Below, piece by piece: positions 1-51,021 of a DNA stretch of 64,000 nt; position 1 is the first letter of the stretch, and every line of letters begins with the position of its first letter. The notes beneath the pieces were generated by a model. That model was given only the letters and a program-made list of their open reading frames with translations. It had not been told where the DNA came from and did no database searches. This DNA is from Cynocephalus volans. Taxonomy: Eukaryota > Chordata > Mammalia > Dermoptera > Cynocephalidae. Both the position numbers and the translations under genes were made by a program. The stretch spans positions 27,197,864 to 27,261,863 of the forward strand of contig NC_084465.1 in NCBI RefSeq assembly GCF_027409185.1. The letters run 5' to 3'.

Positions 1-279
1 GTTTCCCTCACACTCTTCTTTAATGGTTACATTCCATTCTGTTTCTTGATAGTACTATTCTTTTGTGGTCTATCCTAATGGACCCTTCCTAAACGTGTTT
101 TGAACTTATAGTGGAACTGAGCTTGGCCTCTAATATTTTTCTCTATCCATTCTCTATTTTGCTCATCCAAGACATCAATTCTTATTTACACCTGCTGTAT
201 TTTTACTGGTGAGCTCTTCCGGACTTTGTGTGGCATTTATATTGCTGCTTTTGAGGCCCTACTTTAAAAGACATTTTAA

Positions 280-746
280 TTTTTTTATTTTATTATTATT
301 ATTTTTTTAAATTTTATTTTGTCGATATACATTGTGGCTGATTATTGCTCCCCATCACCAATACCTCCCTCCCTTCTCCCCCCCCCCACCAATGTCCTTT
401 CTGTTTGCTTGTTGTATCAACTTCAAGTAATTGTGGTTGTTATATCTTCTTCCCCCCCCCCGTTTTGTGTGTGTGTGTGTGTTTGTGTGTGTGTGAATTT
501 ATATATTAATTTTTAGCTCCCACCAATAAGTGAGAACATGTGGTATTTCTCTTTCTGTGCCTGACTTGTTTCACTTAATATAATTCTCTCAAGGTCCATC
601 CATGTTGTTGCAAATGGCAGTATTTCATTCGTTTTTATAGCTGAGTAGTATTCCATTGTGTAGATGTACCACATTTTCCATATCCACTCATCTGATGATG
701 GGCATTTGGGCTGGTTCCAACTCTTGGCTATTGTAAAGAGTGCTGC
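280..746 (-). mobile_element. 5'-truncated L1, 3' end
   Basis: The poly-T start and TTTTGTCGATATACA correspond to the reverse complement of the 3' end of the L1 at 27998. The ORF2 tail region follows, ending near GTAAAGAGTGCTGC. Near-duplicates of about 15 bases flank it (TAAAAGACATTTTAA at 265; TAAAAGACGTTTTTAA at 747). A C-run and (TG)n tract lie in its 3' UTR. Confidence 0.85.
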
Positions 747-1312
747 TAAAAGACGTTTTTAAATAATATAGTTCTCCAAGAGGAACTGAAGATAGTTTTT
801 AGTTCTAAAGCTTTATGGTTTGATACAATATTACAATTTCTTTCCTTCAAAGTAAACAGTTTTAGATTTATGGCTCCCCCACCCCCCGAATTCTGTCAGT
901 AGTTAGAATGTGCAAGCCAGTCCTTCCATTTGTAAACATCATGTCTTATTAAAATTGAAATGTCATTCAGGAAGCATAAAGGCCAAGCAGTTGTGTAATG
1001 AGTTTACGTCAAGAGCTTCAAAGATTCAAGTCAGAGAGAGAGAGTGAGTGAGTGAGTAGCAGCTCTTAAAGAGAAATCTCTCAGGGGCTCCAATTCATAT
1101 TAAGGGAACTTAGTTACTCCATACATTTGAGCATTTTAAAAATAACTGCCTACTATAGGAATTCTTCTCAGGTACATTCGTTAGTTCACTAAAATATATC
1201 AGTGTCATAGCCCTTTCTAAAAACTTTAGGTATTTTAGTGATCCCAGGCAAATACTGGGCATCTCTGAATATTTCGTCCCTGACTATAGGGAACAAAAGG
1301 CTTCAAAGTCTT

Positions 1313-1527
1313 TTTTTTTTATTTTATTTTATTTATTTATTTATTTATTTTAAATTTTTTTTTTTTTTTTTTTAAAGATGACCAGTAAGGGGATCTTAAC
1401 CCTTGACTTGGTGTTGTCAGCACCATGCTCACCCAGTGAGCTAACCGGCCATCCCTATGTAGGATCCGAACCCGTGGCCTTGGTGTTATCAGCACCACAC
1501 TCTCCCGAGTGAGCCACGGGCCGGCCC
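1313..1527 (-). mobile_element. tRNA-Ile-derived dimeric SINE (CYN-like)
   Basis: The minus strand reads GGGCCGGCCCGTGGCTCACT through two tRNA-like units to GGTCATCTTTA and a poly(A). Flanking 16-bp duplications AAGGCTTCAAAGTCTT lie at 1297-1312 and 1528-1543. Confidence 0.88.
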
Positions 1528-2252
1528 AAGGCTTCAAAGTCTTAAGATAAAAAAAGCAACTAACTAAAAGAACTTAATCTGAAGAGTAGAACCTAATGTC
1601 TTTGAACCATATTTGTGACATTTTCTCTTCTCATCCAGTGTGTTACCTCGTGATTTTTGGCAAGTACTTTCCTCTCTAAAGCAGCGGCTGTCACTCTTTT
1701 CTGCCATCCTTTCTTCCATAAATAATTGAGTGTTTACTATGTACCAGTGTGGTTTTAGACAGTGACACAGCTTTCAGAAGTCATTTATATTCTAGACATA
1801 AACTCATGGGTATACTCCTTGTTATATGGATAATTCTCCTGCAAGTTAGCTGTAACTCCACTCTTCTTCCACAAGTGTATATAATGCAACACAAACAAAA
1901 TAAATGGAAATGAGTAGAAGTGAGTCTGCGTTAATTTAGTTTTTAAAAATAAACAATCAATTAGGTTATGATACTAGTTACTTACATATGTTAATATATT
2001 TTAAACTGACATGCTTAAAGCTAGTAAAATAATTGGTAATGTGTGATGGATGATTCTGTTTCCCTATGCTCTTAATATGTTTTGTTACCTTTTGGTAATA
2101 TACTAATCACTATCAATATGTATAAGCGTATACATAGTTATTAGTATAATAATTATCTATGAAATTAGTAAGATTATTGCTGCAGTCAACCTACCTTTAG
2201 AGTTTTTGGAATATATTTGTTCTATATATACAAGCAAATAGAGAAATTTGGG

Positions 2253-2690
2253 AAGCGGCTGTAGTGCAGTGGTTAAGGTCATAGACTTTGAAGCCAGACT
2301 TCTTTTTTTTTTTTTTTTGACCGGTAAGGGGATCACAACCCTTGGCCTGGTGTCGCCCGCACTGCGCTCAGCCAGTGAGCGCACCGGCCATCCCTATATA
2401 GGATCCGAACCCACGGGGGGAGCGCTGCTGCACTTCCAGCGTCGCACTCTCCCGAGTGCTCCACAGGGTCGGCCCGAAGCCAGACTTCTTAAGTTTGAGT
2501 CCTGACTATGCTATTCACTTGCTGTGCCATATCGAGCAAGTTACATAACCTGCCTGCCTCTGTGTCCTCGTCTTTATAATGGAAATAATAGTATCTGTTT
2601 CATATTGTGTTGATTAAATGAGTTAGTATGTATAAGGCTCTTAAAACAGTACCTGACTCATAGTAAAGACTCAGTAAATGTTATGATGAC
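2253..2690 (+). mobile_element. MIR, split by a later SINE
   Basis: GTGCAGTGGTTAAGGTCATAG (tRNA-like head) before, and the body CCATATCGAGCAAGTTACAT, GATTAAATGAGTTAGTATG after, with a CYN-like SINE between them. This is nested insertion order: MIR first, SINE second. Confidence 0.85.
2305..2475 (-). mobile_element. tRNA-Ile-derived dimeric SINE inside a MIR
   Basis: Minus-strand SINE with a GC-rich left unit and a right unit ending GGTC plus poly(A). Perfect 15-bp duplication GAAGCCAGACTTCTT at 2290-2304 and 2476-2490. Confidence 0.88.
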
Positions 2691-3689
2691 TGGTCAACTT
2701 ATTTATTAGTTGTACGCTTTTCTTCCCCTCCTGAAATGTAATGGCCAGGAAGAGAGCGAAAAATAAAAGGAGCCAGGTACATTTATATACTTGTACTTCT
2801 TTTCTATCTTCTTCCTTCTGCCTTTTTAATAAACGTTAGTTTAAAAAAAAAAAATTGTAGTTTTCCAAACCCAATATCTTAAATAGTGTTCTGTGGGAAT
2901 GAAGTGGTTTATAGTCACATATTAACCCCTCACTTCATCTTTACAAGCAACCTAACACTTTTTGGAACACAGTAATGAAAACAATCATCTTCAGTATAGA
3001 TAAAGTGATAGATGAAGCTTTGAACCAGAGGATTTTCCTATATAATTTATATCTACGTTGTAACTGCGAATATCAGAATCTTATTCTTTAGACTGTGGTT
3101 GCCATAAACTTACTCGATCATTTCTTTTTTTCTTCCTTTATTTCAATTCAATACAATTTGAACTAATTAATAAGCATGTAATAACTATTGCCTGGTACTG
3201 CAAACAGGGGGAGCATGGCCACCTGGAAGTACAAGTATCAGCCTTTAGATCTGGTTTGGTAATACATTATAGGATTCTATCTCCGCGCCCCCTTCCCTCC
3301 CCTTTAAAATTCTTTTAAAGAATTTTAAAACATTCTTTATCTAGAAAAAGTTGCATTATTCTTTACTTTGGAAAAAACATGCATCACAAAAACAGTCTAC
3401 AAAGAGAAACAGTGGTGAGTCTTAGCCTGAATTCTATTTCGTCTCTTTTATAATGTCTTATTTATAGTAGTGTCACTTTCTGTGGAATGACATGTTTAGT
3501 AGAGTATTTGAGTGCCGAAGGTGAAACATCAGCTTTTCATGTAGGAATATGCAGTAGTATCCCTAACTTATTTCTATTCTATGAAAATCAGGCATATAGA
3601 TGAGTAAATACTGCTTTCAAAAGAATTTTGTTGATGAGACCCATTTAATGCAGAAGTGGGAATTAAGAAACCTAGTAAGTTATTTCTGA

Positions 3690-3855
3690 AACATGTCTAT
3701 CTTTGGGTAAGTCTGTAAACTCTCTGTACCTCAGTTTCCCCACTGAGAAAGTAGAGATAATAGTTCCTACTTATAGAGTTTTATTGGGGATTAAATGATT
3801 AATGATGTTTCGAACAGTGGTGCTTACAAAGCACTTTTAATTGTTAGCTGTTCTT
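3690..3855 (+). mobile_element. MIR fragment
   Basis: CCTCAGTTTCCCCACTGAG and GGGGATTAAATGATTAATG match MIR's central and 3' parts. It ends about 100 bases before a TNPO3 exon. Confidence 0.75.
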
Positions 3856-3883
3856 ATTGTTATCTTCACTGTCACACTTGTAA

Positions 3884-42726
<38,843 letters not shown>

Positions 42727-43674
42727 CTCACACTCCTGCACTGTGCCTGTCATCCAGGTGAGTGGTAAATGACTTCCAGCTTTTCCCCAGGCTGTCAGGG
42801 ATGCTTGGAGATGGGGGTAGATTTCAGTGCCCATCATGGGACCAATCTTACAGCTAGAGTCAGGGTAGGACTTAACAGTTTAACTGTGCTGAGCAGCTGG
42901 GAAATGCAGAGCCCTGGTGTTCTTGGGCCGAGGCAGCCAGATAATTGCCAGCATCATTTGGATGCCATTTTCATCTCAATAAGAAAGTAGCTGTTGCAGA
43001 ATGCATCAAAAAAATTCTTTCCCTATTTTATTTGCAGACACTTCTAGAATAAGGTGTGAATGGTAACAAACAAGTATTTTTAACCTGGTTACTATGGTGA
43101 AAACAGTGCTGACCTAAAGTTGACTGTGATGCATGGCACCAATCTCTTAATACCTTCCAGATTTAATGAGCAATGAGCTTATTTTTTTATGATGTGAATG
43201 CTGAAATGCTGGGTTTTGAGCAGGGCAGGAGGTATAGGAAAGGCGTAGTATCTTTGGATAGCTCCTGATCATCTTTCTCCATCTGCTTCCTGTCTCCTGA
43301 TTCTAAAGGAAAGCGAAAAGCTTAGTTGAAGAAAAAAAGGGCTGAGCAGTGGAATTGGGGTGCCAGTTTCTTGACTGGGAGAAGAAAGACAACTGTCCCC
43401 TAAGTCCACCTTTCAATGTCTTAAGGAGAGCTTTTTCTCCGAGAAGGCAATTCTCAATGAATCTGTAGCACTCACTGGTGGTGCCTGTGATTAATGCATT
43501 AGTATGTGAAAGGTGATGGTCAGCAGTGCCTTGCCACACCTGAAATTATTTCTAAACTTTGCTTCTTTAATGAGTAATAATACCATTTTGGATCAGCAGG
43601 TTTTATGTAGTGTCTGTAATGGCTAAAATTGATACACCTCATGAGATTGTTCACGGACAGCTGTAGATGTTCTT

Positions 43675-43925
43675 AGCTAACATTTTTTGAGCCCTTACTA
43701 TGTGTCAGGTACTATTCTAAGTGCTTTGTATGTATTAACTAAGTTAATCCTCATATAGTTCTCTGGGTTAGTTGCTATAATTCCCATTTTACAAATGAAG
43801 AAATTGAGATTCAAAGATATTTAGCAGTTTGCCTAATGTCACAGTCAGTAATTGGTGGAGCCAGAGTTCAGGTGTACACATTCTGGTACCAGAGCCCTCG
43901 CTTTTAACCACTCCACCTAATACCT
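43675..43925 (-). mobile_element. MIR fragment in TNPO3 3' UTR
   Basis: GAGCCCTTACTATGTGTCAG, CATTTTACAAATGAAGAAA, GCCAGAGTTCAGGTGTAC, TTTTAACCACTCCACC. If the predicted poly(A) site is right, this MIR is part of the mature TNPO3 mRNA, antisense. Confidence 0.8.
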
Positions 43926-43999
43926 CTATACAGTACCCTTTGGTAGAGTCTAAATCAGTGGTTTTTAAAATTTTGTCAGTAGACAAAATCTTCTTTCAA

Positions 44000-44005
44000 A
44001 ATAAA
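44000..44005 (+). terminator. TNPO3: Candidate TNPO3 poly(A) signal AATAAA
   Basis: First exact AATAAA downstream of the TNPO3 stop, with CTCTGGTTGGTTTGG about 50 bases beyond as a possible GU-rich element. A second AATAAA lies at 44789-44794. Confidence 0.45.
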
Positions 44006-45819
44006 ATCTTACATGATACCCCAGTATTTAACAGACTGTAGTGGAGCTTCTCTGGTTGGTTTGGAATGAGAGGTATGGTCCAACTGGCTCCCTCTTTACC
44101 CACCACATATCATCCCTGCTTTCCACAGTACGTCCAGCTTTGGAAACACACTGCAGACAGGATTTCATTAAAGCAGTAGCTCTCTTGAAATCACAAGTAA
44201 AAAATCTAACTTTTTGTGTGTTTTTTAAAACTGAGTTTTTATGGCAGAGTCTAGAATGGGTTACCTGAGCCAAGGATTGAAACCTCAGTCTTGAGGTTGA
44301 TTTTATAAAATTTTATAAAATGCTCACCATCTTCTGGAGCAAAGTTATTGACTATCTTCTCTCTTTTGCCAGGAATGTCTTTTTTAATTAGAAGACAGGA
44401 AGCAAACAAAAACCAGACTGTGTCCCACAATCAGAAACCTCCATTGTGGCAGAGGGGCCTTCACCGCCACCAGGGTGTCCCTCCAGACAAGGAGAGACTC
44501 CGGCCTTCCGAGGCCATCCTGAGGAGCTCCTGTTTGGGGGTGTGAGGGAATATCAGCGCGGTTGAAAAAAGGTGGCTGCGGCCTGCCCAGCATGGGGGGG
44601 AGGGGAGCTGGTTTCCTGGTGATCTTGTTTCTAAAAGGAAAAGTAATTTTAAGAAAATAAAAAAGGAAAAAATGAAAACTGAAACCAGAACTGAAACATT
44701 CGTCTGGTTGCAAATGACATATGCACACATACACACATACTAATGCACATGTGCACACACCAGAAAAGAAAGTACAAACTTTCTGTGAAATAAAAAACAT
44801 TTACTTAGGGAAAAATGTCGGACTTCAAATGAATTAAAAAGCTGCAATTGGAGGAAAGGGGTCATGGTCATGCCTTAAGGCTTTCTATTGTTTTGTCATC
44901 TCTTTCCCTCTCCCCCGTCCCTTCTTTCCCTCTCCCCTCTCCCTTCTTTCCCTCGACCCCCTCCTTTAGAGTTGTATAGACAAAGAGGAGTAAGCGAGGA
45001 GCTTGTTATGCTTTATATCATGGTCACATCAGTGATGCTCAGGACTTGCCAGAGTCAAAATTCATGTATATCCCAGCTCTGACCACCCTGTTCAATCTCT
45101 GAATCCACTTCCAGTTCACACTGGGTTGTTGTCAGCCTTGGCCAGAAAAACCAAAATTGGGGTAGGTCGGGTAGGATATAAATGTGTATTCTAAGTTTTA
45201 TTTTTTCTTAAGGTATTTTTTTCTTAGTGAATTATTCACCCACAGACATGGGAGGAAAGAGTGTGGGAGTATGGAGACAAAATGTTTACAGGCCTAACTG
45301 TATTTTACTAAAAAGTTGTGAAAATTATTTGACTTCATTGGGGATGAGGCCAAAGAAGGAAGCCCAAAACTGATCTCAGTGTTCTAAAGGAGCGCAGCCT
45401 TACACAGCCATTAGATGTGAGGGCGCTGTCTCAAAAACAAATCAACAGCAACAAAAAAGAAAAGAAAAAAATAAATGTTTAAATTTTTATCAGTGTTTCT
45501 TTGTTTTTACTTCCATTCACTGCCTTGTAGCTCTGAAAGGGTAGACTGGCTAAGTAAGCAGCCTTAGTTGTTACCTAACAGACACTTGGCTACAGAGTTT
45601 AAAAGTCAGGCCCCTGTCCTAATGCCACAGACCCTTCATACTTCAGGGAAGTGGCTCATTCCACGTCTTTTATCCTAGTTTACCCTAAAACGCCTCATGC
45701 TACATTTTACCCTCTCATATAGCCTCAGTGGGAGAGAATGTTAAACAGAAATGTGGTATATTCTTTCTGCCATGGCCTCCCCAAATAGATTGTTCCTTAA
45801 CCTACAGAATCGTTGGTCT

Positions 45820-46125
45820 TTAAAATTTTTTTTCAAAAAAGCTTTATTGAAGTATAATTGGCAAACAAACTGTACATATTTAGGGTATATAATTTGATAA
45901 GCTTTGACATATGATACACCCAATGAAATCATTACCACAGTCAAGATAGCATATTCTTAACCCCAAAAGTTTCTTTGAGCCCCTAGGTAATTCCTCCCTC
46001 CTACCACTTCCCATCCTCCCCCATCCCCAAGTAACCACTGGTATACTTTCTGTCACTGTAGATTAGTTTGCATTTTCTTGAGTTTTATACAAATGGGATC
46101 ATACAGTATGTTATGGTAATTGGGC
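45820..46125 (-). mobile_element. Old L1 fragment
   Basis: Reverse-complement L1M-like sequence, with AGCTTTATTGAAGTATAATT and AGTAACCACTGGTATACTTT as typical phrases. It lies between TNPO3 and IRF5. Confidence 0.65.
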
Positions 46126-48884
46126 TTTGAGCTAATAACCTTAACTACAGAGCTGCATCTAGTTTGATAAATCTGGCAGTGTTGTTGATACTGACATTTC
46201 TCCCCCCGCCCCCCCCACCCTTTTTTTGCCATGTCACTTTAACTTTTTTACTCCTGGGCTTGAATCTTCAAGCTACAAAACAGTATTTATTATTGGTGAA
46301 ACAAACCCTCCAGCATAACATCAGTGGTACTTAGGGTTTTACTCTCTAAAAGAGGCATAAGAAGGAGGGGGAAAAAATACTTGAACATATAAGAGTGTGT
46401 GTAGTGAGATTATCCGATTCCAGGGATCAGCACATTACCCCAGCCATCCCTCTCATATTCTGCTTAAACAATAAAACCTTTAAGCCTAGTTCAACCTTAC
46501 ATCCTTGCAACAAACAGTTGACTTTGCTCTGTATAAGAAATTTGGCTTTTTCCACAGGACGTTGACTGAAAAACATGTGAGCGCCTTAATACAACCCTCC
46601 CCAGCCGCTGAAAAACAGCATGTGGGATGCATATCCTAGTTAGTCAAGATCATCCTCTTTACAGCTATGCCTTTGAAAACCCAACCCTATGTCATTGACT
46701 GGTGTCAGGGCCTCACTGCTTCCTATAAACCCCACAGATTATTTGAAAGGGCTTCTCTGAAGCAGTCTTAATACTTCGGCATAGCAATGATACCCACCTA
46801 GATTTTAATTTAGAAAGGAACTGTTTGGGTAGATGTAGATACTGTAGATATTGTGTTCCTGCATGGCATTTTCTAGTGGAAGTAAAATGAGCATCTTCCA
46901 TGTGTTCAGGTCAACTGCACCTAACTTGCCTAAGTCATCTCCCTACGGAATTGTCTGTTCTGTGATTGTATTAGCAAAGAAATTTTGGTCATGATTATTT
47001 GGAACACAAATCATCCATTGGGGCTATTCTCAGCAAGATTGTACTGAAAAACAATAACATAATTTTTATATACCTGTTTGAAGGAAATGATTATAAGATC
47101 AATAATGTAGGGTACCTAAGACATAGAAGAACTTTTGCTTTTCAATGGCATCAATGCCTCATGAATTTAATGTACGTGTCTACCTTATGTGGCCCTGGTT
47201 TAAGTGAGTCATTTTACAAAGATGAAAGCCAAAATCCAGAGAACTTAAAAAATCCAAGATTATACAACAAGGTATGCCTGATTTGGGGGGATATATTACC
47301 AGCAAATAAAGTTGCCTTCCAAGAGTGCTCCTTGAGCAAAAATGGGAAAAGCCATCAATATCCTTTCCTATTTTACAAAGACTGAAAAAGGGTAGGCTCT
47401 TTATGTCAATAGAAAGGTGAATAAGAGGAAAAAATTGAATTAAAAGGGAATATTTAGTTGGATACAAGGATGAAATTGGTGGGGAGGAGGAGCTTGGAAG
47501 AAGACAGAGAAAGAAACTACTGAGTGCTAAAGGGATGTGTTCATCCCCGGGGCCATGAGCATCCATGTTCTGTGAATTCCAACTTAAACACCGGCATAGG
47601 TCACCAGAGCAGTCAAAGGCCACTACCAAGAGGAACCCTAGCACGGCTACGGAGCAGTGAATTGCAACACATTGTCCTGTCTTTACCTCTGGAATTTGTT
47701 TTGTCTACCACTTCTTTTGGGTAGTGTTCATCCACAACTGGCTACTGCAACAGATCTATAGGAGGTGACCGGTTTTTTGTCATTTTTATTTTTGTTTTGT
47801 TCTGAAGAAATCAAAAAGTAAAAACCCAAGGAAGATGTTTGGCAGCTACTGAATCACCAGCAGTGCTGGGGAAGTCAGTTCACCAGTGGTCCCTTAGGTC
47901 ACATGGTCCTTCCAAACTTTCATAATCCATCTACTCTCAGTTTCCCTGCTCCATTGTTCAACGGTTGCAAACTCAGATGCCTTCAGAGATAAGGTAAGTG
48001 ATGAAAGCTGTGAAGCAGGCTGGGAGAGAACTGTATGGAACTGGGAGAACATTCCCACCCTAAGTTCCAGTTGATTACTGTTGTTGGGGGATGTGGGCAA
48101 CGTTTCCATATCTGCCAATGTTTTGAGAGAAGCTGGAAAATGAGCTATGTGACATCTAATCTTAAAGCATTGACCGTTTCGATGTCAAGAGGAAAACTAA
48201 TTTCAGTGTTGAGAGGAAATAGAGCTACGCAGGTCAGTGGGGAGAAAAGGTGCTAACTGTTGTAAATGATTGAAAGCTAAGACTAAAGACAAAAGGAACT
48301 CTACATGGCACTGTACTCTAGTTGGTAAGTTTTCTTAAGGAAGTACAGGTTAATAAGTCTAAAGCTGCTGTATATATGTACTCATATGATACAGAAAAGC
48401 TGGGAGAGTAACTTTATGGTGGAGAAACCTCAGCCAAGGTGATCAAGGTCAACACCAACAGTGATTAATCATGTGGATAATGTGTGCCCTTGATGTGATG
48501 TGGTGAGAATCACACTTTACCTCTGTGGTCTTCCTTCCAAAAACCATGAGAAACACATCAGATAAATCCAAATTGAGGGGCATTCTAAAAAATGCCCAAC
48601 CAGTTCTCGAAACCATCAAGATCATGAAAAATAAGTCTGAGAAACTGTCACAGACCAGAGGAGGCTAAGGAGACACGATGAATAAATGTAATGTGATTTC
48701 TCGGATAGTATCCTGGAACAGAAAAAGGACATTAGAGAAAAACTACTGAAATCTGAATAAATATGGAGTTTAGTTGATAATCATGTATCCACATTGTTTC
48801 ATTAGTTGTGACAAATGTAGTAATGTAAGATGTTAACAATTGGGGAAACGTTCACTGGCCAGGTAACCATATGAGAAGCTACTC

Positions 48885-49205
48885 AGCTTTGCTCACAATG
48901 AGAAATGGCACTGAGATACCATTTCCTACCTGTCAGATTGGCAAAAATTCAAACAGTTGACAATATATCCTGTTGGTGAAGCTGTGGGAAACAAACACTC
49001 ACATTCATGGAGTTTTACCAATATCAAGCAAAATTACATACATATTTATCTTTTGGCGCAGAAATTCCATTTCTAGGGATCTATCCCAAAGATACCCTGG
49101 CAAAAATATGAAAAGACATAAAAAAGTATGTATATGCCTATTCACTGCATTATTTGTAATAACTAATGTTGGAAGTAAATACCCATTTAGTAGTTAGTCA
49201 AAACA
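48885..49205 (+). mobile_element. Old L1 ORF2 3' remnant
   Basis: Sense-strand ORF2-end pattern (GAGATACCATTTCCTACC, ATTCCATTTCTAGGGATCTA, CACTGCATTATTTGTAATA), decayed by stops. The preceding 300 bases may belong to the same element. Confidence 0.65.
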
Positions 49206-49277
49206 AAAACCTGAATCCAATCAAGCCTCTGGAATCCACAGTATAGATCTAAGTAATAATTTATGGGAAATACAGGA

Positions 49278-49313
49278 CCACTTCTTGGTCTTTTGGCTTA
49301 GATCAAGTGTATA
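49278..49313 (+). pseudogene. U2 snRNA 5'-end retropseudogene, 3' truncated
   Basis: CTTGGTCTTTTGGCTTAGAT and the following CAAGTGTA match the first 35 or so bases of U2 snRNA, with CpG-decay changes (CG to CA, TCGG to TTGG). A 12-bp duplication GGAAATACAGGA flanks it (49266-49277, 49314-49325). The Sm site and 3' loops are absent, so it cannot make a working U2. Confidence 0.75.
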
Positions 49314-50179
49314 GGAAATACAGGAGACAAAATATGTTAAACACAACAGAAATACAATCAGAAACAATGCCATTTCTTTAATTAAATAGCAAGAGAGTAA
49401 AATTTCTCCAGTTGTCTTAAATTTTTAAACACTGGATATTTGTTAAAACTTCTTCACATTAAGTGTGATAATGACTTTATGGTTTTATTTTTTAGAGTGT
49501 GCTTGTCTTTTAGAGATTACATACTGAATGTTTACACATGAAATGTTCTGTCTGTGATTTGCTTTAAAATAATCTCAAAAAGAAATCTCAGGTTGGGGGT
49601 ATGGATGGGAGTTTAGATGAGAAAGTGACTACAAATTGATAATCATTGAAGCTGCTACATGGTGATTTCATACCATTCTCCCTATTTTCACAAATGTTTA
49701 AAATCTTCCATAATAAATACATAAAACAACAGAACAAATTGCTCAGGCCAGAAAATTATACCTATGAGCTAAATTCAAATGATGAGTTACCAATTTGCAG
49801 CACTGTCCTAAAATATTTAATAGCACATGAATAAACATGAGGACAACAGGGTGTAATGGTCCCAAATATAACTGGAATACCAGCCTGCCCTTTTTCACCA
49901 TTTCTTGTGGGAAAATTGGTTTGGACAGGTTTTTACCTTGTGTACACATTTAGAATTCCACACCCTTGCTTCAGCCGGCTTCCTCCTGGAAAGCACAGCC
50001 AGCCAGGTGAGTGTTGATAAAGGCCCAGCTGACTCATCAGCCTGGAAGGCAGGCCCTCCTTGTGCCAATGGCCCCGAGCTGGAGGGCAGATGGTAGGGAG
50101 AAGGCCAGCTGGCAGCAAAATAGGATCTGGTAGAACAGCAGGGAAACAACTTGTGCTGGACAAAATAAAGAAACAGCCG

Positions 50180-50775
50180 TGTCTATTTTTAACATTTATT
50201 AATCCAAAAATACATAAAATTCTACTTTCTATGCCAAGTTCTTGGACACCCAAGAAGAGGGGTAGCTGCCAGTTGTATCTGGTGCAATACTTAAGTGTTC
50301 ACGTTGATCTCACGGGGGAAAGATGAGGAAGCAAGGCTCAAACTAGGGAACCCCAAAATCAAGTCCATGCCCTGCTGAGGCCCTGCTGGGGGTCCTGGCC
50401 CACAATACTTCTTGGCTCTTTTTGCCAGAGGAGATGGGGCAACCACAAGAGTGGGCTACCCTGGGGCAATTCCTTCTATACCACGAGGCCCAGGGTTGGG
50501 AGAGCTCTTTCCCTGCTCACTGGAGCTTCTGGCTGAATTTCTCCAGAGCAAGCACAGGAGAGGCAAGCCCAGGAAAACAGAGCCCTCAAAGCAAAGCTTT
50601 GCAGGGAGAAACTGCAAAGGGCCTCAGGCCTCTCTTTCCTTCGTGGCCCAAATGCACATCCTGGAAATCCAGAGGTAAGACCCTGCAGCCAGCACGTACT
50701 CACTGGGCTGTCACACCTCCCTTCAGTCCACGCAGCCACCCAGGAGGCCTGGGCCAGCCGCTATCTGCAGCCTCG
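50180..50775 (-). other. IRF5: IRF5 3' UTR (to the first poly(A) site)
   Basis: Minus-strand sequence between the stop and just past the AATAAA at 50200-50195, about 0.6 kb. Human IRF5 has a proximal poly(A) signal at a comparable distance, the one altered by the lupus-associated SNP rs10954213; here the signal is the intact AATAAA form. Longer transcripts beyond it cannot be excluded. Confidence 0.6.
50195..50200 (-). terminator. IRF5: IRF5 proximal poly(A) signal AATAAA
   Basis: TTTATT on the + strand reads AATAAA on the IRF5 strand, about 575 bases after the stop codon. Confidence 0.65.
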
Positions 50776-51021
50776 TCATTGCATGCCAACTGGGTGCATG
50801 GGCCAGGGCTCCTGGGCTGCACCAAGGCCTGCCACAGGAGGGGCTTGGGCCACAGGCTGCAGCCGCTGCTGGGACTGCCAGATGTGATGGAGCTCCTTGA
50901 ACTGCTCCACCATGCGGTCTTTGAGGTCTGGGTTTGAGATCTGTAGCCGGATACTATCAGCAGACCAAGAAAGCTCCCCTGAGAACATCTCCAGCAGCAA
51001 ACGAGCTGCTACAGGCACCAC
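50776..51021 (-). CDS. IRF5: IRF5 exon 9: C-terminal regulatory tail, residues 421-501 and stop
   Basis: Acceptor TCCCCCAG then [19 protein letters not shown] to HPVGMQ and the stop at 50778-50776. RLQISNPDL holds the predicted IKK-beta target Ser449 (human S462 in the 514-residue form). Confidence 0.96.
   Translation of the reverse strand: MVPVAARLLLEMFSGELSWSADSIRLQISNPDLKDRMVEQFKELHHIWQSQQRLQPVAQAPPVAGLGAAQEPWPMHPVGMQ

Larger units (their letters stand above)
42727..44025 (+). other. TNPO3: TNPO3 3' UTR (predicted extent)
   Basis: Non-coding sequence after the stop. The first canonical AATAAA on this strand after the stop is at 44000-44005, followed about 50 bases later by a GT-rich stretch, giving a UTR of about 1.3 kb. 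Two AATAAG variants occur earlier (near 42977 and 43049). The distal part contains a MIR. The end is inferred, not observed. Confidence 0.45.
44026..50179. other. Interval between convergent TNPO3 and IRF5
   Basis: Two L1 fragments and the U2 pseudogene listed separately. (CA)n-like runs sit at 44725-44760 and pyrimidine runs at 44900-44960 and 46203-46220. No conserved coding frame is seen; the 128- to 154-codon frames at 46999-47644 show no recognisable motif. Confidence 0.7.

Noticed and set aside
46999..47644. Two overlapping frames of 128 and 154 codons between the genes
   Set aside because: On opposite strands, low-complexity and without motif; no splice-site or start support.
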